From Trichomonas vaginalis G3 (Eukaryota; Parabasalia; Trichomonadida; Trichomonadidae): a stretch of DNA of 64,000 nucleotides. Positions 42,101-51,597 of the stretch are shown piece after piece. Both the position numbers and the translations under genes were made by a program. The stretch spans positions 1-64,000 of the forward strand of contig NC_067204.1 in NCBI RefSeq assembly GCF_026262505.1, read 5' to 3'. The notes beneath the pieces are model-generated. The model saw nothing but the letters and a program-made list of their open reading frames with translations, was not told the DNA's origin and ran no database searches. The first letter of the stretch is position 1, and every line of letters starts with the position of its first letter.

Positions 42101-42245
42101 AAGTGACCCAGTAGATTCAAGCGCAGGTATTTTCTGTGGAACCGCAGGAAATCATTCACACACTTTCACAACAAATCCAACAGGCTTGGGTGCAGATTAT
42201 ATGCCACCATTTGTGACTATATTCGCATGGTACCGCGTTCAATGA
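39150..42245 (+). CDS. Fibre/adhesin-like protein, 1031 aa, left arm
   Basis: Domains in order: N-terminal part (1-140) that may bind the particle; collagen-like Gly-X-Y stretch at about 141-176 (GDTGPQGPQGIQGIQGPQGE, then GKDGKDGK); a long helical or coiled-coil part (about 200-340); a Thr/Pro/Glu linker (TPTEPTEGTETTETPEEPPK); a region with three KKADK-HTHKSF or HTHNSF repeats (650-850); and a C-terminal tip, YPIGSIYTSMNSTNPADVFG, GTWKQI, NLPPHTHTGTT, GNHSHTFTTN and MPPFVTIFAWYRV. The tip matches, in order and motif, the C-terminal domain of phage baseplate/short tail fibre proteins (T4 Gp10 type); His-X-His pairs bind metal in some such fibres. It looks whole. Likely a trimeric surface fibre for attachment. 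Confidence 0.8.
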   Translation: MTIAAYAYETNEARRAHELVNENSTLTIEGNDLVIDDGKTKKVIDFDTFNTYDPFITISKVPIINDGTVQYINSTVDASLVKVLNVLIELLKSFRFDDNIKCLKNLVMNEKQILGVAGSSNDVHLMTLEYYNEHKDELKGEKGDTGPQGPQGIQGIQGPQGENGLDGKDGKDGKTAKSWIWNLINTGLTAASYGVLQYQIGKIWAVLGEEVLDDVKNALNFISNGSDTIKTLSGWMQETRSQIDTVRRIANNARTGLDTLREAQNTLKEANDILGSVSDMHEDWLKGIDKSLKNHSQSIADYKKSIDFLHSAMDVHDGSIRNLLNANNNLPGTIKAFIKSFVKPGALTFRSLRARSLKSRDAETPTEPTEGTETTETPEEPPKPTANEILFEYFPRYSVLIAYIQEILKKADLTLGDDESSVYLSFQFQIAELLRQICLMYDNISDFTRYDDDHDPEHGEEEVLQTSIKTGKVLTQSLIIDTKDGEVDVLQELKKNTSEGGGGRHELEINEIEEKLAEKADKNHVHYISSDEQIITDYHGYLTQDEEVKTKDVNERRYKFIRAKGYDIHCTVQYDTGKAPETFGYNNEIYASYFFVNGVLVEPRFTLRVKAKITFEDAIKSKAEKEELDATNKVLKSHKHNISDINELQATLDKKADKEHTHKSFTTVRADDIILNYTLGSSAPLENPSTSVKDTLNSLNNKCMNIEGHVRNFETHELPAMLDKKADKEHTHNSFSTVAIESIEGTVGRTGGDALYYKPPNFPQGLTSNENITTKKEISCKNVYVMDDENNVKFTAQDLYDKKADKNHTHKSFTTVRADDIILNYTLGSSAPLENPSTSVKDTLNNLDNSCRNIEDHARNFEAYELPTMLDKKADKTELQTLKTEILQTLYPIGSIYTSMNSTNPADVFGFGTWKQIVDKFLYCARYSKQTGGSKKIKEANLPPHTHTGTTNTTGSHSHSITKRGYTNLAAGSDRQGMHRYDISSDPVDSSAGIFCGTAGNHSHTFTTNPTGLGADYMPPFVTIFAWYRVQ

Positions 42246-42250
42246 ACGCG
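42234..42250 (+). terminator. Hairpin across the fibre stop codon
   Basis: CGCGTTC, AAT, GAACGCG: a 7-bp perfect GC-rich stem overlapping the last codons. The next gene starts 36 bases on. It could mark the transcript end or simply be structured sequence. Confidence 0.35.
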
Positions 42251-42285
42251 CTTGAGCCTAGAATAAAATCTTTAACTTTACATAA

Positions 42286-43371
42286 ATGAGCTTGAAAGAA
42301 GTATTCGAACAACATCCATGGAGGTCATTTAAGAAGTTCAATGAAGCTGCAAAGAGTTGGGGATTTACTAACAGAGCTGAAGTGAAAAGGTTCTTTGACA
42401 AAAATGTTGTACATCAAACAAAAATAAACCCTTACGACTACTTTTTACCAATTTACTCCAACACTCCTGACGCATACCAATTTGACACTCTCATTCAAAG
42501 CAGAAAAGGAGGACATAAACCATTCCTCATCTTCATTAATGTTAACACTCGCAAAGCATATGCATATCCAATGAGGAATAAAGGAACTCGTGAAGTGTTA
42601 AGAGTTTTACAAAAGTTTGTAGCAGAACATAGCCCAAGTACTTTAACATCAGACCAAGACAGTGCATACCTCAGCAATGAAATCACAGATTTTCTCATTA
42701 AGCATAACATAACTCACTACACTACTGAAGACCATAACCATAACATACTCGGCATCATAAACCGCTTCATAAGAACGCTCAGAGATTTAAATCAAGAGCG
42801 AGACTTTACCGAAGAAACAATGAAACATTTTCTCGAAGTATATAATTCCTCAACACATTCTACAACAGGACATACACCAAATTCAATGACACAACAACAA
42901 GAAGAAAAGTATATACAAAAGAAACGAAGCCAAACACAAAATATCAGAAATTCAACACAATTTACCCTCATTCCTGGTACAAAAGTTCGTGTAGTTCTTG
43001 ACGACAAACCGTTGACAAAGAAACGTTTAAGGTTAAGTAGAAACTATTATATCGTAGACTCTACGCAAGGTAATGGATATCTTATAAAAGCTGCTGACGA
43101 CTCTATTGCGTTTTATCCTCGACATAAATTAGTCGAAAGTAGTAATGGCAAACTTGCTGAAACCATTGACGAAGCAAAGCGAGGAGTGGTTATTGAAATA
43201 CTTGGCTATAACATAAACGATGACACTTATAAAGTAAGATATGAAGGAGGTGTTGAAGATGTTATACCATCTAAGAACTTGAGAGAGTCAAAGCCAACAC
43301 ATCTGGGACCATTAGAGCGGGAGTACTGGAAAGACAAAAATATGCCAGAAAGAATAAGAAAATTCTTCTAA
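42286..43371 (+). CDS. Retroviral-type integrase (Maverick INT), 361 aa, left arm
   Basis: The N-terminal 75 residues carry a basic, helix-rich part (RSFKKFNEAAKSWGFTNRAE). The rve catalytic core has YQFDTLIQSRKGGHKPFLIF and LTSDQDSAYLSNEI, followed by a helix ending in RFIRTLRDLN. The C-terminal half has an SH3-like stretch (GTKVRVVLDDKPLTKKRLRL) and a chromodomain-like tail (YKVRYEGGVEDVIPSKNL). This is the typical layout of T. vaginalis Maverick integrases, which insert the element and make a 5-6 bp target duplication. The CCAGT duplication of A fits. It looks whole; the mirror copy is 46384-47469. Confidence 0.88.
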   Translation: MSLKEVFEQHPWRSFKKFNEAAKSWGFTNRAEVKRFFDKNVVHQTKINPYDYFLPIYSNTPDAYQFDTLIQSRKGGHKPFLIFINVNTRKAYAYPMRNKGTREVLRVLQKFVAEHSPSTLTSDQDSAYLSNEITDFLIKHNITHYTTEDHNHNILGIINRFIRTLRDLNQERDFTEETMKHFLEVYNSSTHSTTGHTPNSMTQQQEEKYIQKKRSQTQNIRNSTQFTLIPGTKVRVVLDDKPLTKKRLRLSRNYYIVDSTQGNGYLIKAADDSIAFYPRHKLVESSNGKLAETIDEAKRGVVIEILGYNINDDTYKVRYEGGVEDVIPSKNLRESKPTHLGPLEREYWKDKNMPERIRKFF

Positions 43372-43599
43372 ACTTTTTCATTAGATGTAAATCAGACATG
43401 AATGAGAACAGTCATGATATCATTAATGGTACCATTTATTTTTGTCATAAATGACCAAAAAATAATGTTTATGTTAGCATGTTAGATCTAACACGTTTTC
43501 TAACCACTTTTCTAACATGGTCTAAAACTCTCGAAAATCATGAATTTTTGACATTTCCTTATGAAAGAAAAATAACGCTAATTTTTTTTCTAAGAAAAT

Positions 43600-43618
43600 T
43601 TTTATCTTGTATGTAAAG
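43600..43618 (+). promoter_or_regulatory. Pre-ATG motif TTTTATCTTGTATGTAAAG
   Basis: It ends two bases before the ATG of the 312-aa gene. Near-identical sequences precede the KilA-N gene of A (44637) and the KilA-N and MSV199-like genes of B2 (3125 and 3840). Confidence 0.6.
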
Positions 43619-43620
43619 AT

Positions 43621-44559
43621 ATGATTTCAACAATCAGCACAACAACAATTCAAACAACTTCACCAAACTCTTTAGTTATGAATCCTACGTCAATGTTAGT
43701 AGAGATGAAAAGCTTCATTCCTTCTTCATATACTTTTGAGACAGAAATACAAAGAATTAAGCAAGAACTTTTAACAAGTAATTTAGACTGTAGTGCGAAA
43801 GATGAAACAAATGAACAGTATCTTTATGACATGCAGGACATTATTGACCATTTACCCAAATTGCCTGAAATCCAACAACAAAAGCTCACTATTCATGAAT
43901 TCGATGAAATAGAAGTGAAAACAACTGACTCAGTAGAAATAAAGAAGTTCATACGTAAAGTAAACTATGAGTTTCTAGGATATCATTGCAACCATAAAGT
44001 TATGGACAAAGATTGCGACATGGTATATAAGAACATCTCTGACATATATAAATCGGAGGAGTTTAAGACATACGACAACTTTGTTTCGTTAGTTGCTGAA
44101 TGTGTATGGCAGATAAGAGATAAAGATAAAAGATGTAAAATATGGAATGAACAAATCAGACCTACATATTCTGAGTTAAAGAAAACCATTGACGCCTTAG
44201 TTGTTTTAGCAGGTAAGGTTTCAGAATATAACGCAAAAATGAATCCGCAATGTTCAAAATGTAAAGCAGCAATGAGGAAATATAACTATTCAGTAAAAGA
44301 GATAGAACGTATGAGAAACGACTATGCTGACTTAAAGAAAGAAGTAGAGAAACCAGCAGAAGATAAAATGTACATGTTAGCATTTCTGAATAAAAACTAT
44401 CCAACTGCTGACGATTTCCTATTATCTGATGTCAAGAAGAAGTATAAAGAAACTTTCGGCATTGTTAAAATTTTTGATGTACTAAAAGAAGAAATAGAAG
44501 CTACAAAACTGTTTAAAGTCATGAACCATCGCAACATATACCATGTAAAACGCTTGTAA
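43621..44559 (+). CDS. Hypothetical 312-aa coiled-coil protein with C-X2-C, left arm
   Basis: The N terminus is Ser/Thr-rich (MISTISTTTIQTTSPNSLVM). The middle has NYEFLGYHCNHKVMDKDCD, and NPQCSKCKAAM gives a CxxC pair, so a metal site is possible. The region after it (VKEIERMRNDYADLKKEVEK) is a short coiled coil, and the C terminus is basic. It is boxed by 52-bp inverted repeats and lies between the integrase and the KilA-N gene. It reads identically in both arms (45196-46134). Family not recognised; a regulator or DNA-binding role would fit the neighbours but is inference. Confidence 0.6.
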   Translation: MISTISTTTIQTTSPNSLVMNPTSMLVEMKSFIPSSYTFETEIQRIKQELLTSNLDCSAKDETNEQYLYDMQDIIDHLPKLPEIQQQKLTIHEFDEIEVKTTDSVEIKKFIRKVNYEFLGYHCNHKVMDKDCDMVYKNISDIYKSEEFKTYDNFVSLVAECVWQIRDKDKRCKIWNEQIRPTYSELKKTIDALVVLAGKVSEYNAKMNPQCSKCKAAMRKYNYSVKEIERMRNDYADLKKEVEKPAEDKMYMLAFLNKNYPTADDFLLSDVKKKYKETFGIVKIFDVLKEEIEATKLFKVMNHRNIYHVKRL

Positions 44560-44636
44560 ATAGTTATGTTAGAAAAGTGGTTAGAAAACGTGTTAGATCT
44601 AACATGCTAACATAAACTTTATTTTATTTATTTTTT

Positions 44637-44655
44637 TTATCTCATATGTAAAGAC
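44637..44655 (+). promoter_or_regulatory. Pre-ATG motif TTTTATCTCATATGTAAAG
   Basis: It lies 4 bases before the ATG at 44660. A mirror copy on the other strand serves the right-arm KilA-N gene (start 45094). Confidence 0.6.
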
Positions 44656-44659
44656 AGTA

Positions 44660-44983
44660 ATGACAAACATTGAGTTTGAAACAGTTAGAAAGATAGACAA
44701 TGACACCAAAGTGGTTAGAATTGGTGATTTAAACGTAAGATACTCAAAGAAATACAACAAATATTCTTTGTCAGACATTATAACACCATCTGAAAAGAAA
44801 ACAAACCACTGGGTTAGAAATGCTTCAACTCAGAAAATTTTGACAAGAAATCCTGAGCTTATGATATCAGTAAGATTCTATGGAACTACAGCATATCTCA
44901 TCGACAAAAGTCTTATACCAATAGTTTTGTTATGGTTAGACCCAGTGGTTTGTTTTCTTTTCAGATGGTGTTATAATGTCTGA
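44660..44983 (+). CDS. KilA-N domain protein at the palindrome centre
   Basis: Starts MTNIEFETVRKIDNDTKVVR. The KilA-N features are KYNKYSLSDIITPSEKK, HWVRNASTQKIL and GTTAYLIDKSLIPIVLLWLDP, matching the usual order of a small beta part, a W-x-R-N helix and a final 'G-T-Y-...-P-...-W-.-.-P' part. The gene reads across the centre of the palindrome, so only the first 95 residues or so are typical; what follows is mirror sequence. KilA-N proteins bind DNA in phages and large DNA viruses. Confidence 0.7.
   Translation: MTNIEFETVRKIDNDTKVVRIGDLNVRYSKKYNKYSLSDIITPSEKKTNHWVRNASTQKILTRNPELMISVRFYGTTAYLIDKSLIPIVLLWLDPVVCFLFRWCYNV
44822..44945. repeat. Centre of the element A palindrome
   Basis: AAAACAAACCACTGGGTTAG on one side meets its complement around CCCAGTGGTTTGTTTTC on the other, with about 120 bases of unpaired KilA-N sequence between. 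A unique centre of this length means the arms are not folded at a single base, which slightly favours a real inverted dimer over a simple read fold-back. Confidence 0.6.
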
Positions 44984-44984
44984 C

Positions 44985-45094
44985 AAAGAATATTTGTTGT
45001 ATTTCTTTGAGTATCTTACGTTTAAATCACCAATTCTAACCACTTTGGTGTCATTGTCTATCTTTCTAACTGTTTCAAACTCAATGTTTGTCAT
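44985..45094 (-). pseudogene. KilA-N gene start, right arm
   Basis: Mirror copy of the first third of the gene at 44660. It begins at 45094 with the same pre-ATG motif and runs into the centre. Confidence 0.55.
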
Positions 45095-45195
45095 TACTGT
45101 CTTTACATATGAGATAAAAAAAATAAATAAAAATAAAGTTTATGTTAGCATGTTAGATCTAACACGTTTTCTAACCACTTTTCTAACATAACTAT

Positions 45196-46134
45196 TTACA
45201 AGCGTTTTACATGGTATATGTTGCGATGGTTCATGACTTTAAACAGTTTTGTAGCTTCTATTTCTTCTTTTAGTACATCAAAAATTTTAACAATGCCGAA
45301 AGTTTCTTTATACTTCTTCTTGACATCAGATAATAGGAAATCGTCAGCAGTTGGATAGTTTTTATTCAGAAATGCTAACATGTACATTTTATCTTCTGCT
45401 GGTTTCTCTACTTCTTTCTTTAAGTCAGCATAGTCGTTTCTCATACGTTCTATCTCTTTTACTGAATAGTTATATTTCCTCATTGCTGCTTTACATTTTG
45501 AACATTGCGGATTCATTTTTGCGTTATATTCTGAAACCTTACCTGCTAAAACAACTAAGGCGTCAATGGTTTTCTTTAACTCAGAATATGTAGGTCTGAT
45601 TTGTTCATTCCATATTTTACATCTTTTATCTTTATCTCTTATCTGCCATACACATTCAGCAACTAACGAAACAAAGTTGTCGTATGTCTTAAACTCCTCC
45701 GATTTATATATGTCAGAGATGTTCTTATATACCATGTCGCAATCTTTGTCCATAACTTTATGGTTGCAATGATATCCTAGAAACTCATAGTTTACTTTAC
45801 GTATGAACTTCTTTATTTCTACTGAGTCAGTTGTTTTCACTTCTATTTCATCGAATTCATGAATAGTGAGCTTTTGTTGTTGGATTTCAGGCAATTTGGG
45901 TAAATGGTCAATAATGTCCTGCATGTCATAAAGATACTGTTCATTTGTTTCATCTTTCGCACTACAGTCTAAATTACTTGTTAAAAGTTCTTGCTTAATT
46001 CTTTGTATTTCTGTCTCAAAAGTATATGAAGAAGGAATGAAGCTTTTCATCTCTACTAACATTGACGTAGGATTCATAACTAAAGAGTTTGGTGAAGTTG
46101 TTTGAATTGTTGTTGTGCTGATTGTTGAAATCAT
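45196..46134 (-). CDS. 312-aa coiled-coil protein, right arm
   Basis: Same protein as 43621-44559, identical in reading, with the same 52-bp inverted repeats at its sides. Confidence 0.6.
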   Translation of the reverse strand: MISTISTTTIQTTSPNSLVMNPTSMLVEMKSFIPSSYTFETEIQRIKQELLTSNLDCSAKDETNEQYLYDMQDIIDHLPKLPEIQQQKLTIHEFDEIEVKTTDSVEIKKFIRKVNYEFLGYHCNHKVMDKDCDMVYKNISDIYKSEEFKTYDNFVSLVAECVWQIRDKDKRCKIWNEQIRPTYSELKKTIDALVVLAGKVSEYNAKMNPQCSKCKAAMRKYNYSVKEIERMRNDYADLKKEVEKPAEDKMYMLAFLNKNYPTADDFLLSDVKKKYKETFGIVKIFDVLKEEIEATKLFKVMNHRNIYHVKRL

Positions 46135-46383
46135 ATCTTTACATACAAGATAAAAATTTTCTTAGAAAAAAAATTAGCGTTATTTTTCTTTCATAAGGAA
46201 ATGTCAAAAATTCATGATTTTCGAGAGTTTTAGACCATGTTAGAAAAGTGGTTAGAAAACGTGTTAGATCTAACATGCTAACATAAACATTATTTTTTGG
46301 TCATTTATGACAAAAATAAATGGTACCATTAATGATATCATGACTGTTCTCATTCATGTCTGATTTACATCTAATGAAAAAGT

Positions 46384-47469
46384 TTAGAAGAATTTTCTTA
46401 TTCTTTCTGGCATATTTTTGTCTTTCCAGTACTCCCGCTCTAATGGTCCCAGATGTGTTGGCTTTGACTCTCTCAAGTTCTTAGATGGTATAACATCTTC
46501 AACACCTCCTTCATATCTTACTTTATAAGTGTCATCGTTTATGTTATAGCCAAGTATTTCAATAACCACTCCTCGCTTTGCTTCGTCAATGGTTTCAGCA
46601 AGTTTGCCATTACTACTTTCGACTAATTTATGTCGAGGATAAAACGCAATAGAGTCGTCAGCAGCTTTTATAAGATATCCATTACCTTGCGTAGAGTCTA
46701 CGATATAATAGTTTCTACTTAACCTTAAACGTTTCTTTGTCAACGGTTTGTCGTCAAGAACTACACGAACTTTTGTACCAGGAATGAGGGTAAATTGTGT
46801 TGAATTTCTGATATTTTGTGTTTGGCTTCGTTTCTTTTGTATATACTTTTCTTCTTGTTGTTGTGTCATTGAATTTGGTGTATGTCCTGTTGTAGAATGT
46901 GTTGAGGAATTATATACTTCGAGAAAATGTTTCATTGTTTCTTCGGTAAAGTCTCGCTCTTGATTTAAATCTCTGAGCGTTCTTATGAAGCGGTTTATGA
47001 TGCCGAGTATGTTATGGTTATGGTCTTCAGTAGTGTAGTGAGTTATGTTATGCTTAATGAGAAAATCTGTGATTTCATTGCTGAGGTATGCACTGTCTTG
47101 GTCTGATGTTAAAGTACTTGGGCTATGTTCTGCTACAAACTTTTGTAAAACTCTTAACACTTCACGAGTTCCTTTATTCCTCATTGGATATGCATATGCT
47201 TTGCGAGTGTTAACATTAATGAAGATGAGGAATGGTTTATGTCCTCCTTTTCTGCTTTGAATGAGAGTGTCAAATTGGTATGCGTCAGGAGTGTTGGAGT
47301 AAATTGGTAAAAAGTAGTCGTAAGGGTTTATTTTTGTTTGATGTACAACATTTTTGTCAAAGAACCTTTTCACTTCAGCTCTGTTAGTAAATCCCCAACT
47401 CTTTGCAGCTTCATTGAACTTCTTAAATGACCTCCATGGATGTTGTTCGAATACTTCTTTCAAGCTCAT
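46384..47469 (-). CDS. Maverick integrase, right arm
   Basis: Same protein as 42286-43371; the full 361-aa frame is kept. Confidence 0.85.
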   Translation of the reverse strand: MSLKEVFEQHPWRSFKKFNEAAKSWGFTNRAEVKRFFDKNVVHQTKINPYDYFLPIYSNTPDAYQFDTLIQSRKGGHKPFLIFINVNTRKAYAYPMRNKGTREVLRVLQKFVAEHSPSTLTSDQDSAYLSNEITDFLIKHNITHYTTEDHNHNILGIINRFIRTLRDLNQERDFTEETMKHFLEVYNSSTHSTTGHTPNSMTQQQEEKYIQKKRSQTQNIRNSTQFTLIPGTKVRVVLDDKPLTKKRLRLSRNYYIVDSTQGNGYLIKAADDSIAFYPRHKLVESSNGKLAETIDEAKRGVVIEILGYNINDDTYKVRYEGGVEDVIPSKNLRESKPTHLGPLEREYWKDKNMPERIRKFF

Positions 47470-47509
47470 TTATGTAAAGTTAAAGATTTTATTCTAGGCT
47501 CAAGCGCGT

Positions 47510-50500
47510 TCATTGAACGCGGTACCATGCGAATATAGTCACAAATGGTGGCATATAATCTGCACCCAAGCCTGTTGGATTTGTTGTGAAAGTGTGTGAA
47601 TGATTTCCTGCGGTTCCACAGAAAATACCTGCGCTTGAATCTACTGGGTCACTTGAAATATCATATCTATGCATTCCCTGTCTATCCGAACCTGCTGCAA
47701 GATTTGTATAACCTCTTTTTGTTATTGAATGTGAATGACTACCTGTTGTGTTTGTAGTTCCTGTATGAGTGTGCGGTGAAGTTTGCTTCTTTAATTTTCT
47801 TCGAACCTCCTGTTTGCTTTGAATATCTAGCACAGTATAAGAATTTGTCTACAATCTGCTTCCATGTACCAAAACCGAATACATCAGCCGGATTTGTTGA
47901 ATTCATTGATGTATAAATAGAGCCTATAGGATATAATGTTTGAAGTATTTCAGTCTTTAATGTTTGAAGCTCTGTTTTGTCTGCTTTCTTATCTAACATT
48001 GTTGGTAGTTCATATGCTTCAAAGTTTCTGGCATGATCTTCGATATTCCTGCAACTGTTATCTAAATTGTTTAGTGTATCTTTTACGCTTGTACTTGGAT
48101 TCTCTAAAGGTGCACTTGAACCAAGGTATAGTTCAATATTATGTCGTCTGCTCTAACAGTAGTGAAGGACTTATGTGTATGGTTCTTGTCGGCTTTCTTA
48201 TCATATAAATCTTGAGCAGTGAATTTAACATTATTTTCATCATCCATGACATAAACATTTTTACAGCTAATTTCTTTCTTCGTTGTTATGTTTTCATTCG
48301 ATGTTAAACCTTGTGGAAAGTTAGGAGGTTTATAATATAATGCATCCCCACCAGTTCTGCCAACCGTTCCTTCAATACTTTCTATAGCAACAGTTGAGAA
48401 GGAGTTATGTGTATGTTCTTTATCTGCTTTTTTATCTAACATTGCTGGTAGTTCATGTGTTTCAAAGTTTCTGACATGACCTTCGATATTCATACATTTG
48501 TTATTTAAGGAGTTTAGTGTATCTTTTACGCTTGTACTTGGATTCTCTAAAGGTGCACTTGAACCAAGGGTATAGTTCAATATTATGTCGTCTGCTCTCA
48601 CAGTAGTGAAGGATTTATGTGTATGTTCTTTATCTGCTTTTTTATCTAACGTAGCCTGAAGTTCATTTATATCGGAGATATTGTGTTTATGAGATTTCAA
48701 AACTTTGTTCGTTGCGTCAAGTTCTTCTTTCTCTGCTTTACTTTTAATAGCATCTTCAAAAGTTATTTTTGCCTTAACTCTCAATGTAAATCTTGGTTCA
48801 ACTAATACACCGTTAACAAAGAAGTATGAAGCATAAATTTCATTGTTATAACCAAATGTTTCTGGTGCTTTACCTGTGTCATACTGTACAGTACAGTGTA
48901 TGTCATAACCTTTAGCACGAATGAATTTATATCTTCTTTCATTAACATCTTTCGTCTTCACTTCTTCATCCTGTGTTAAATATCCATGGTAGTCCGTTAT
49001 AATCTGTTCGTCTGAACTTATATAATGAACATGGTTTTATCTGCTTTTTCGGCTAATTTCTCTTCTATCTCATTTATTTCAAGTTCATGCCTACCACCAC
49101 CTCCTTCAGAAGTATTTTTCTTCAGCTCTTGAAGAACGTCCACTTCGCCATCTTGGTGTCAATAATGAGACTTTGTGTTAAAACCTTTCCTGTCTTAATG
49201 GATGTTTGTAAAACTTCTTCTTCACCGTGTTGGGGGTCATGGTCGTCATCATATCTTGTGAAATCAGAGATGTTGTCATACATTAAGCATATCTGTCTCA
49301 AAAGTTCTGCTATTTGAAACTGGAACGAAAGATATACAGAACTTTCATCATCTCCTAAGTCAAGTCTGCTTTCTTAAGTTTTCTTGAATGTATGCAATGA
49401 GAACAGAGTACCTTGGAAAATATCGAACAATATTTCATTAGCTGTTGGTTTTGGTGGTTCTTCTGGAGTTTCTGTTGTTTCAGTTCCTTCTGTAGGTTCT
49501 GTTGGAGTTTCTGCATCTCTTGACTTCAATGATCTTGCTCTCAAAGACCTAAATGTTAGAGCACCAGGTTTTACACAAGGACTTTATAAATGCTTTAATA
49601 GTTCCTGGTAAGTTATTGTTAGCATTAAGTAAGTTCCTTATGCTTCCATCATGTACGTCCATAGCACTATGTAAAAAATCTATACTTTTCTTGTAGTCAG
49701 CAATAGACTGACTGTGATTTTTTAAAGATTTGTCAATACCTTTAAGCCAATCTTCATGCAATGTCTGATACTGAGCCAGAATATCATTTGCTTCCTTTAG
49801 TGTATTTTGTGCTTCTCGTAAAGTATCCAATCCCGTACGTGCATTGTTTGCTATACGTCTTACAGTATCTATTTGACTCCTTGTTTCTTGCATCCAACCA
49901 GAATAAAGTTTTAATAGTATCCGAACCATTTGAAATGAAGTTCAAAGCATTTTTAACGTCATCTAAAACTTCTTCACCAAGTACTGCCCATATCTTTCCG
50001 ATTTGGTATTGAAGAACTCCATATGAACAGCTGTTAAACCAGTATTTATAAGGTTCCATATTCATGATTTAGCAGTTTTTCCATCCTTTCCATCCTTTCC
50101 ATCCAAACCGTTTTCGCCTTGAGGTCCTTGAATTCCTTGTATTCCTTGTGGTCCTTGAGGTCCAGTGTCACCCTTCTCTCCTTTCAGTTCATCTTTATGT
50201 TCGTTATAATATTCTAATGTCATAAGGTGTACATCATTACTGCTACCAGCAACGCCGAGAATTTGTTTCTCATTCATGACTAAATTCTTTAGGCATTTAA
50301 TGTTGTCGTCAAATCGAAAGCTCTTTAACAATTCAATGAGAACATTTAATACTTTCACTAATGAGGCATCTACTGTAGAATTTATATATTGCACCGTTCC
50401 ATCATTTATGATAGGAACTTTACTTATTGTAATGAATGGGTCATAAGTGTTAAAAGTATCGAAATCAATGACTTTTTTTAGTTTTTCCATCGTCAATGAC

Positions 50501-50599
50501 TAAATCATTGCCTTCAATGGTTAAAGTTGAGTTTTCGTTTACTAGTTCATGTGCTCTTCTTGCTTCATTTGTTTCATACGCATATGCAGCAATAGTCAT
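47510..50599 (-). pseudogene. Fibre gene, right arm
   Basis: Mirror copy of 39150-42245 with collagen-like, linker, HTHKSF-repeat and phage-tip parts all recognisable in separate readings. Broken, about six or seven interruptions. Whether these are real or sequencing errors is not known. Confidence 0.75.
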
Positions 50600-50616
50600 A
50601 TTTTAATGAGAATAAA

Positions 50617-51081
50617 ATGTTGTTCTATTTGCAAAGTACAGACCCAAACGAATATGGAACAGTAAAGCTTCAAACAAACTTAGGTCTTCAGAATGAAGCA
50701 CTTGCTTTCAGAGTTGTTGACTTCAATACTATCGCAACTTTTGTCATAACAGATGAAACAGGTTTCATAGAGATTGAAATAGATGACAAAAGAAGTTTTA
50801 TAACATTTCCTAACAGAGCAGAGTATAGAATAGATAAAATTGCTGGAGTCATAGATACTCTCATAAATGAAGAAACTATTGACAACATAGATGTCGAACT
50901 CTCTTCTGAGGGAACATTGAAGTTCAGTAGCAAGAAAGAGTTCAAGATAACACGAATGAGTCATAGAGTTCAACTTCTTTTAGGAGCATACCATATGCAA
51001 CTACCTTTGAAAAGTGTTGACAAAACGATTGAGATGAAATCTGTTTCCATACGTATGTTATGGCAATTGTTTATACATTGA
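50617..51081 (+). CDS. 154-aa beta-rich protein, right arm
   Basis: Mirror copy of 38668-39132, nearly identical. Confidence 0.5.
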   Translation: MLFYLQSTDPNEYGTVKLQTNLGLQNEALAFRVVDFNTIATFVITDETGFIEIEIDDKRSFITFPNRAEYRIDKIAGVIDTLINEETIDNIDVELSSEGTLKFSSKKEFKITRMSHRVQLLLGAYHMQLPLKSVDKTIEMKSVSIRMLWQLFIH

Positions 51082-51095
51082 GTCTAAAATAAGCT

Positions 51096-51382
51096 AATGT
51101 CACAGGCATTTCAGGAGTTAATAGTAAAGGTTCAGTAGAGTATAAATCTTTCTGTTATGAAGTAAATTCAATGTTCATTCCAAACGTTCCTGTCATAGCA
51201 ACTCATTTAGGTAAATGGGTTCGCATTTAGTCCTCATAATTTGAAAGACATGCAATTCAGACTAGTTGACTTTCAAGGCGAGCCTGTAGAACTGAAGGCA
51301 CCAGTGCGAATGACTGTTGAAGTTGACTTTTAGAAAATATTAAATGCAACAGCTTACAAGAGAACTCAGAGCTAAAAATATA
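51096..51382 (+). pseudogene. 95-aa protein gene, right arm
   Basis: Mirror copy of 38366-38653. Broken; the DNA is nearly identical. Confidence 0.45.
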
Positions 51383-51388
51383 TAAAGT

Positions 51389-51589
51389 ATGAAATGTTAT
51401 GTATTAGGTCATGAACTTTGGTTGTTGCTGTTTGATGAAACAAATGAGTTAGTTATGTCAGTCAAGAGAACAGAAAAATATTGTGTTAGTGAAAACAGCA
51501 CCAAGTCAATAAGATTAGGTTTGCATTATGAAGATGAGTTCGATACTGTTGAAGAAGTTTTGGACAGATATTACAAATTGCCAACTTGA
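51389..51589 (+). CDS. 66-aa protein, right arm
   Basis: Mirror copy of 38165-38361, with a full frame MKCYVLGHELWLLLFDETNE to KLPT. Followed after 8 bases by the GC-rich hairpin at 51598-51640. Confidence 0.5.
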   Translation: MKCYVLGHELWLLLFDETNELVMSVKRTEKYCVSENSTKSIRLGLHYEDEFDTVEEVLDRYYKLPT

Positions 51590-51597
51590 AATTTTTT

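Larger units (their letters stand above)
43467..44617. repeat. Gene cassette with 52-bp perfect inverted repeats
   Basis: Positions 43467-43518 are the exact complement of 44566-44617. The repeat contains five GTTAG/CTAAC words and a GTTAGATCTAAC palindrome. It encloses the 312-aa gene together with its own start motif. No duplication at the outer borders is clear. The mirror arm has the same cassette (about 45141-46291). Confidence 0.8.

Noticed and set aside
43983-44404. Minus-strand ORFs inside the 312-aa gene
   Set aside because: Shadows of the real frame: leucine/serine-rich, no start motif, and present only because the opposite strand is coding.
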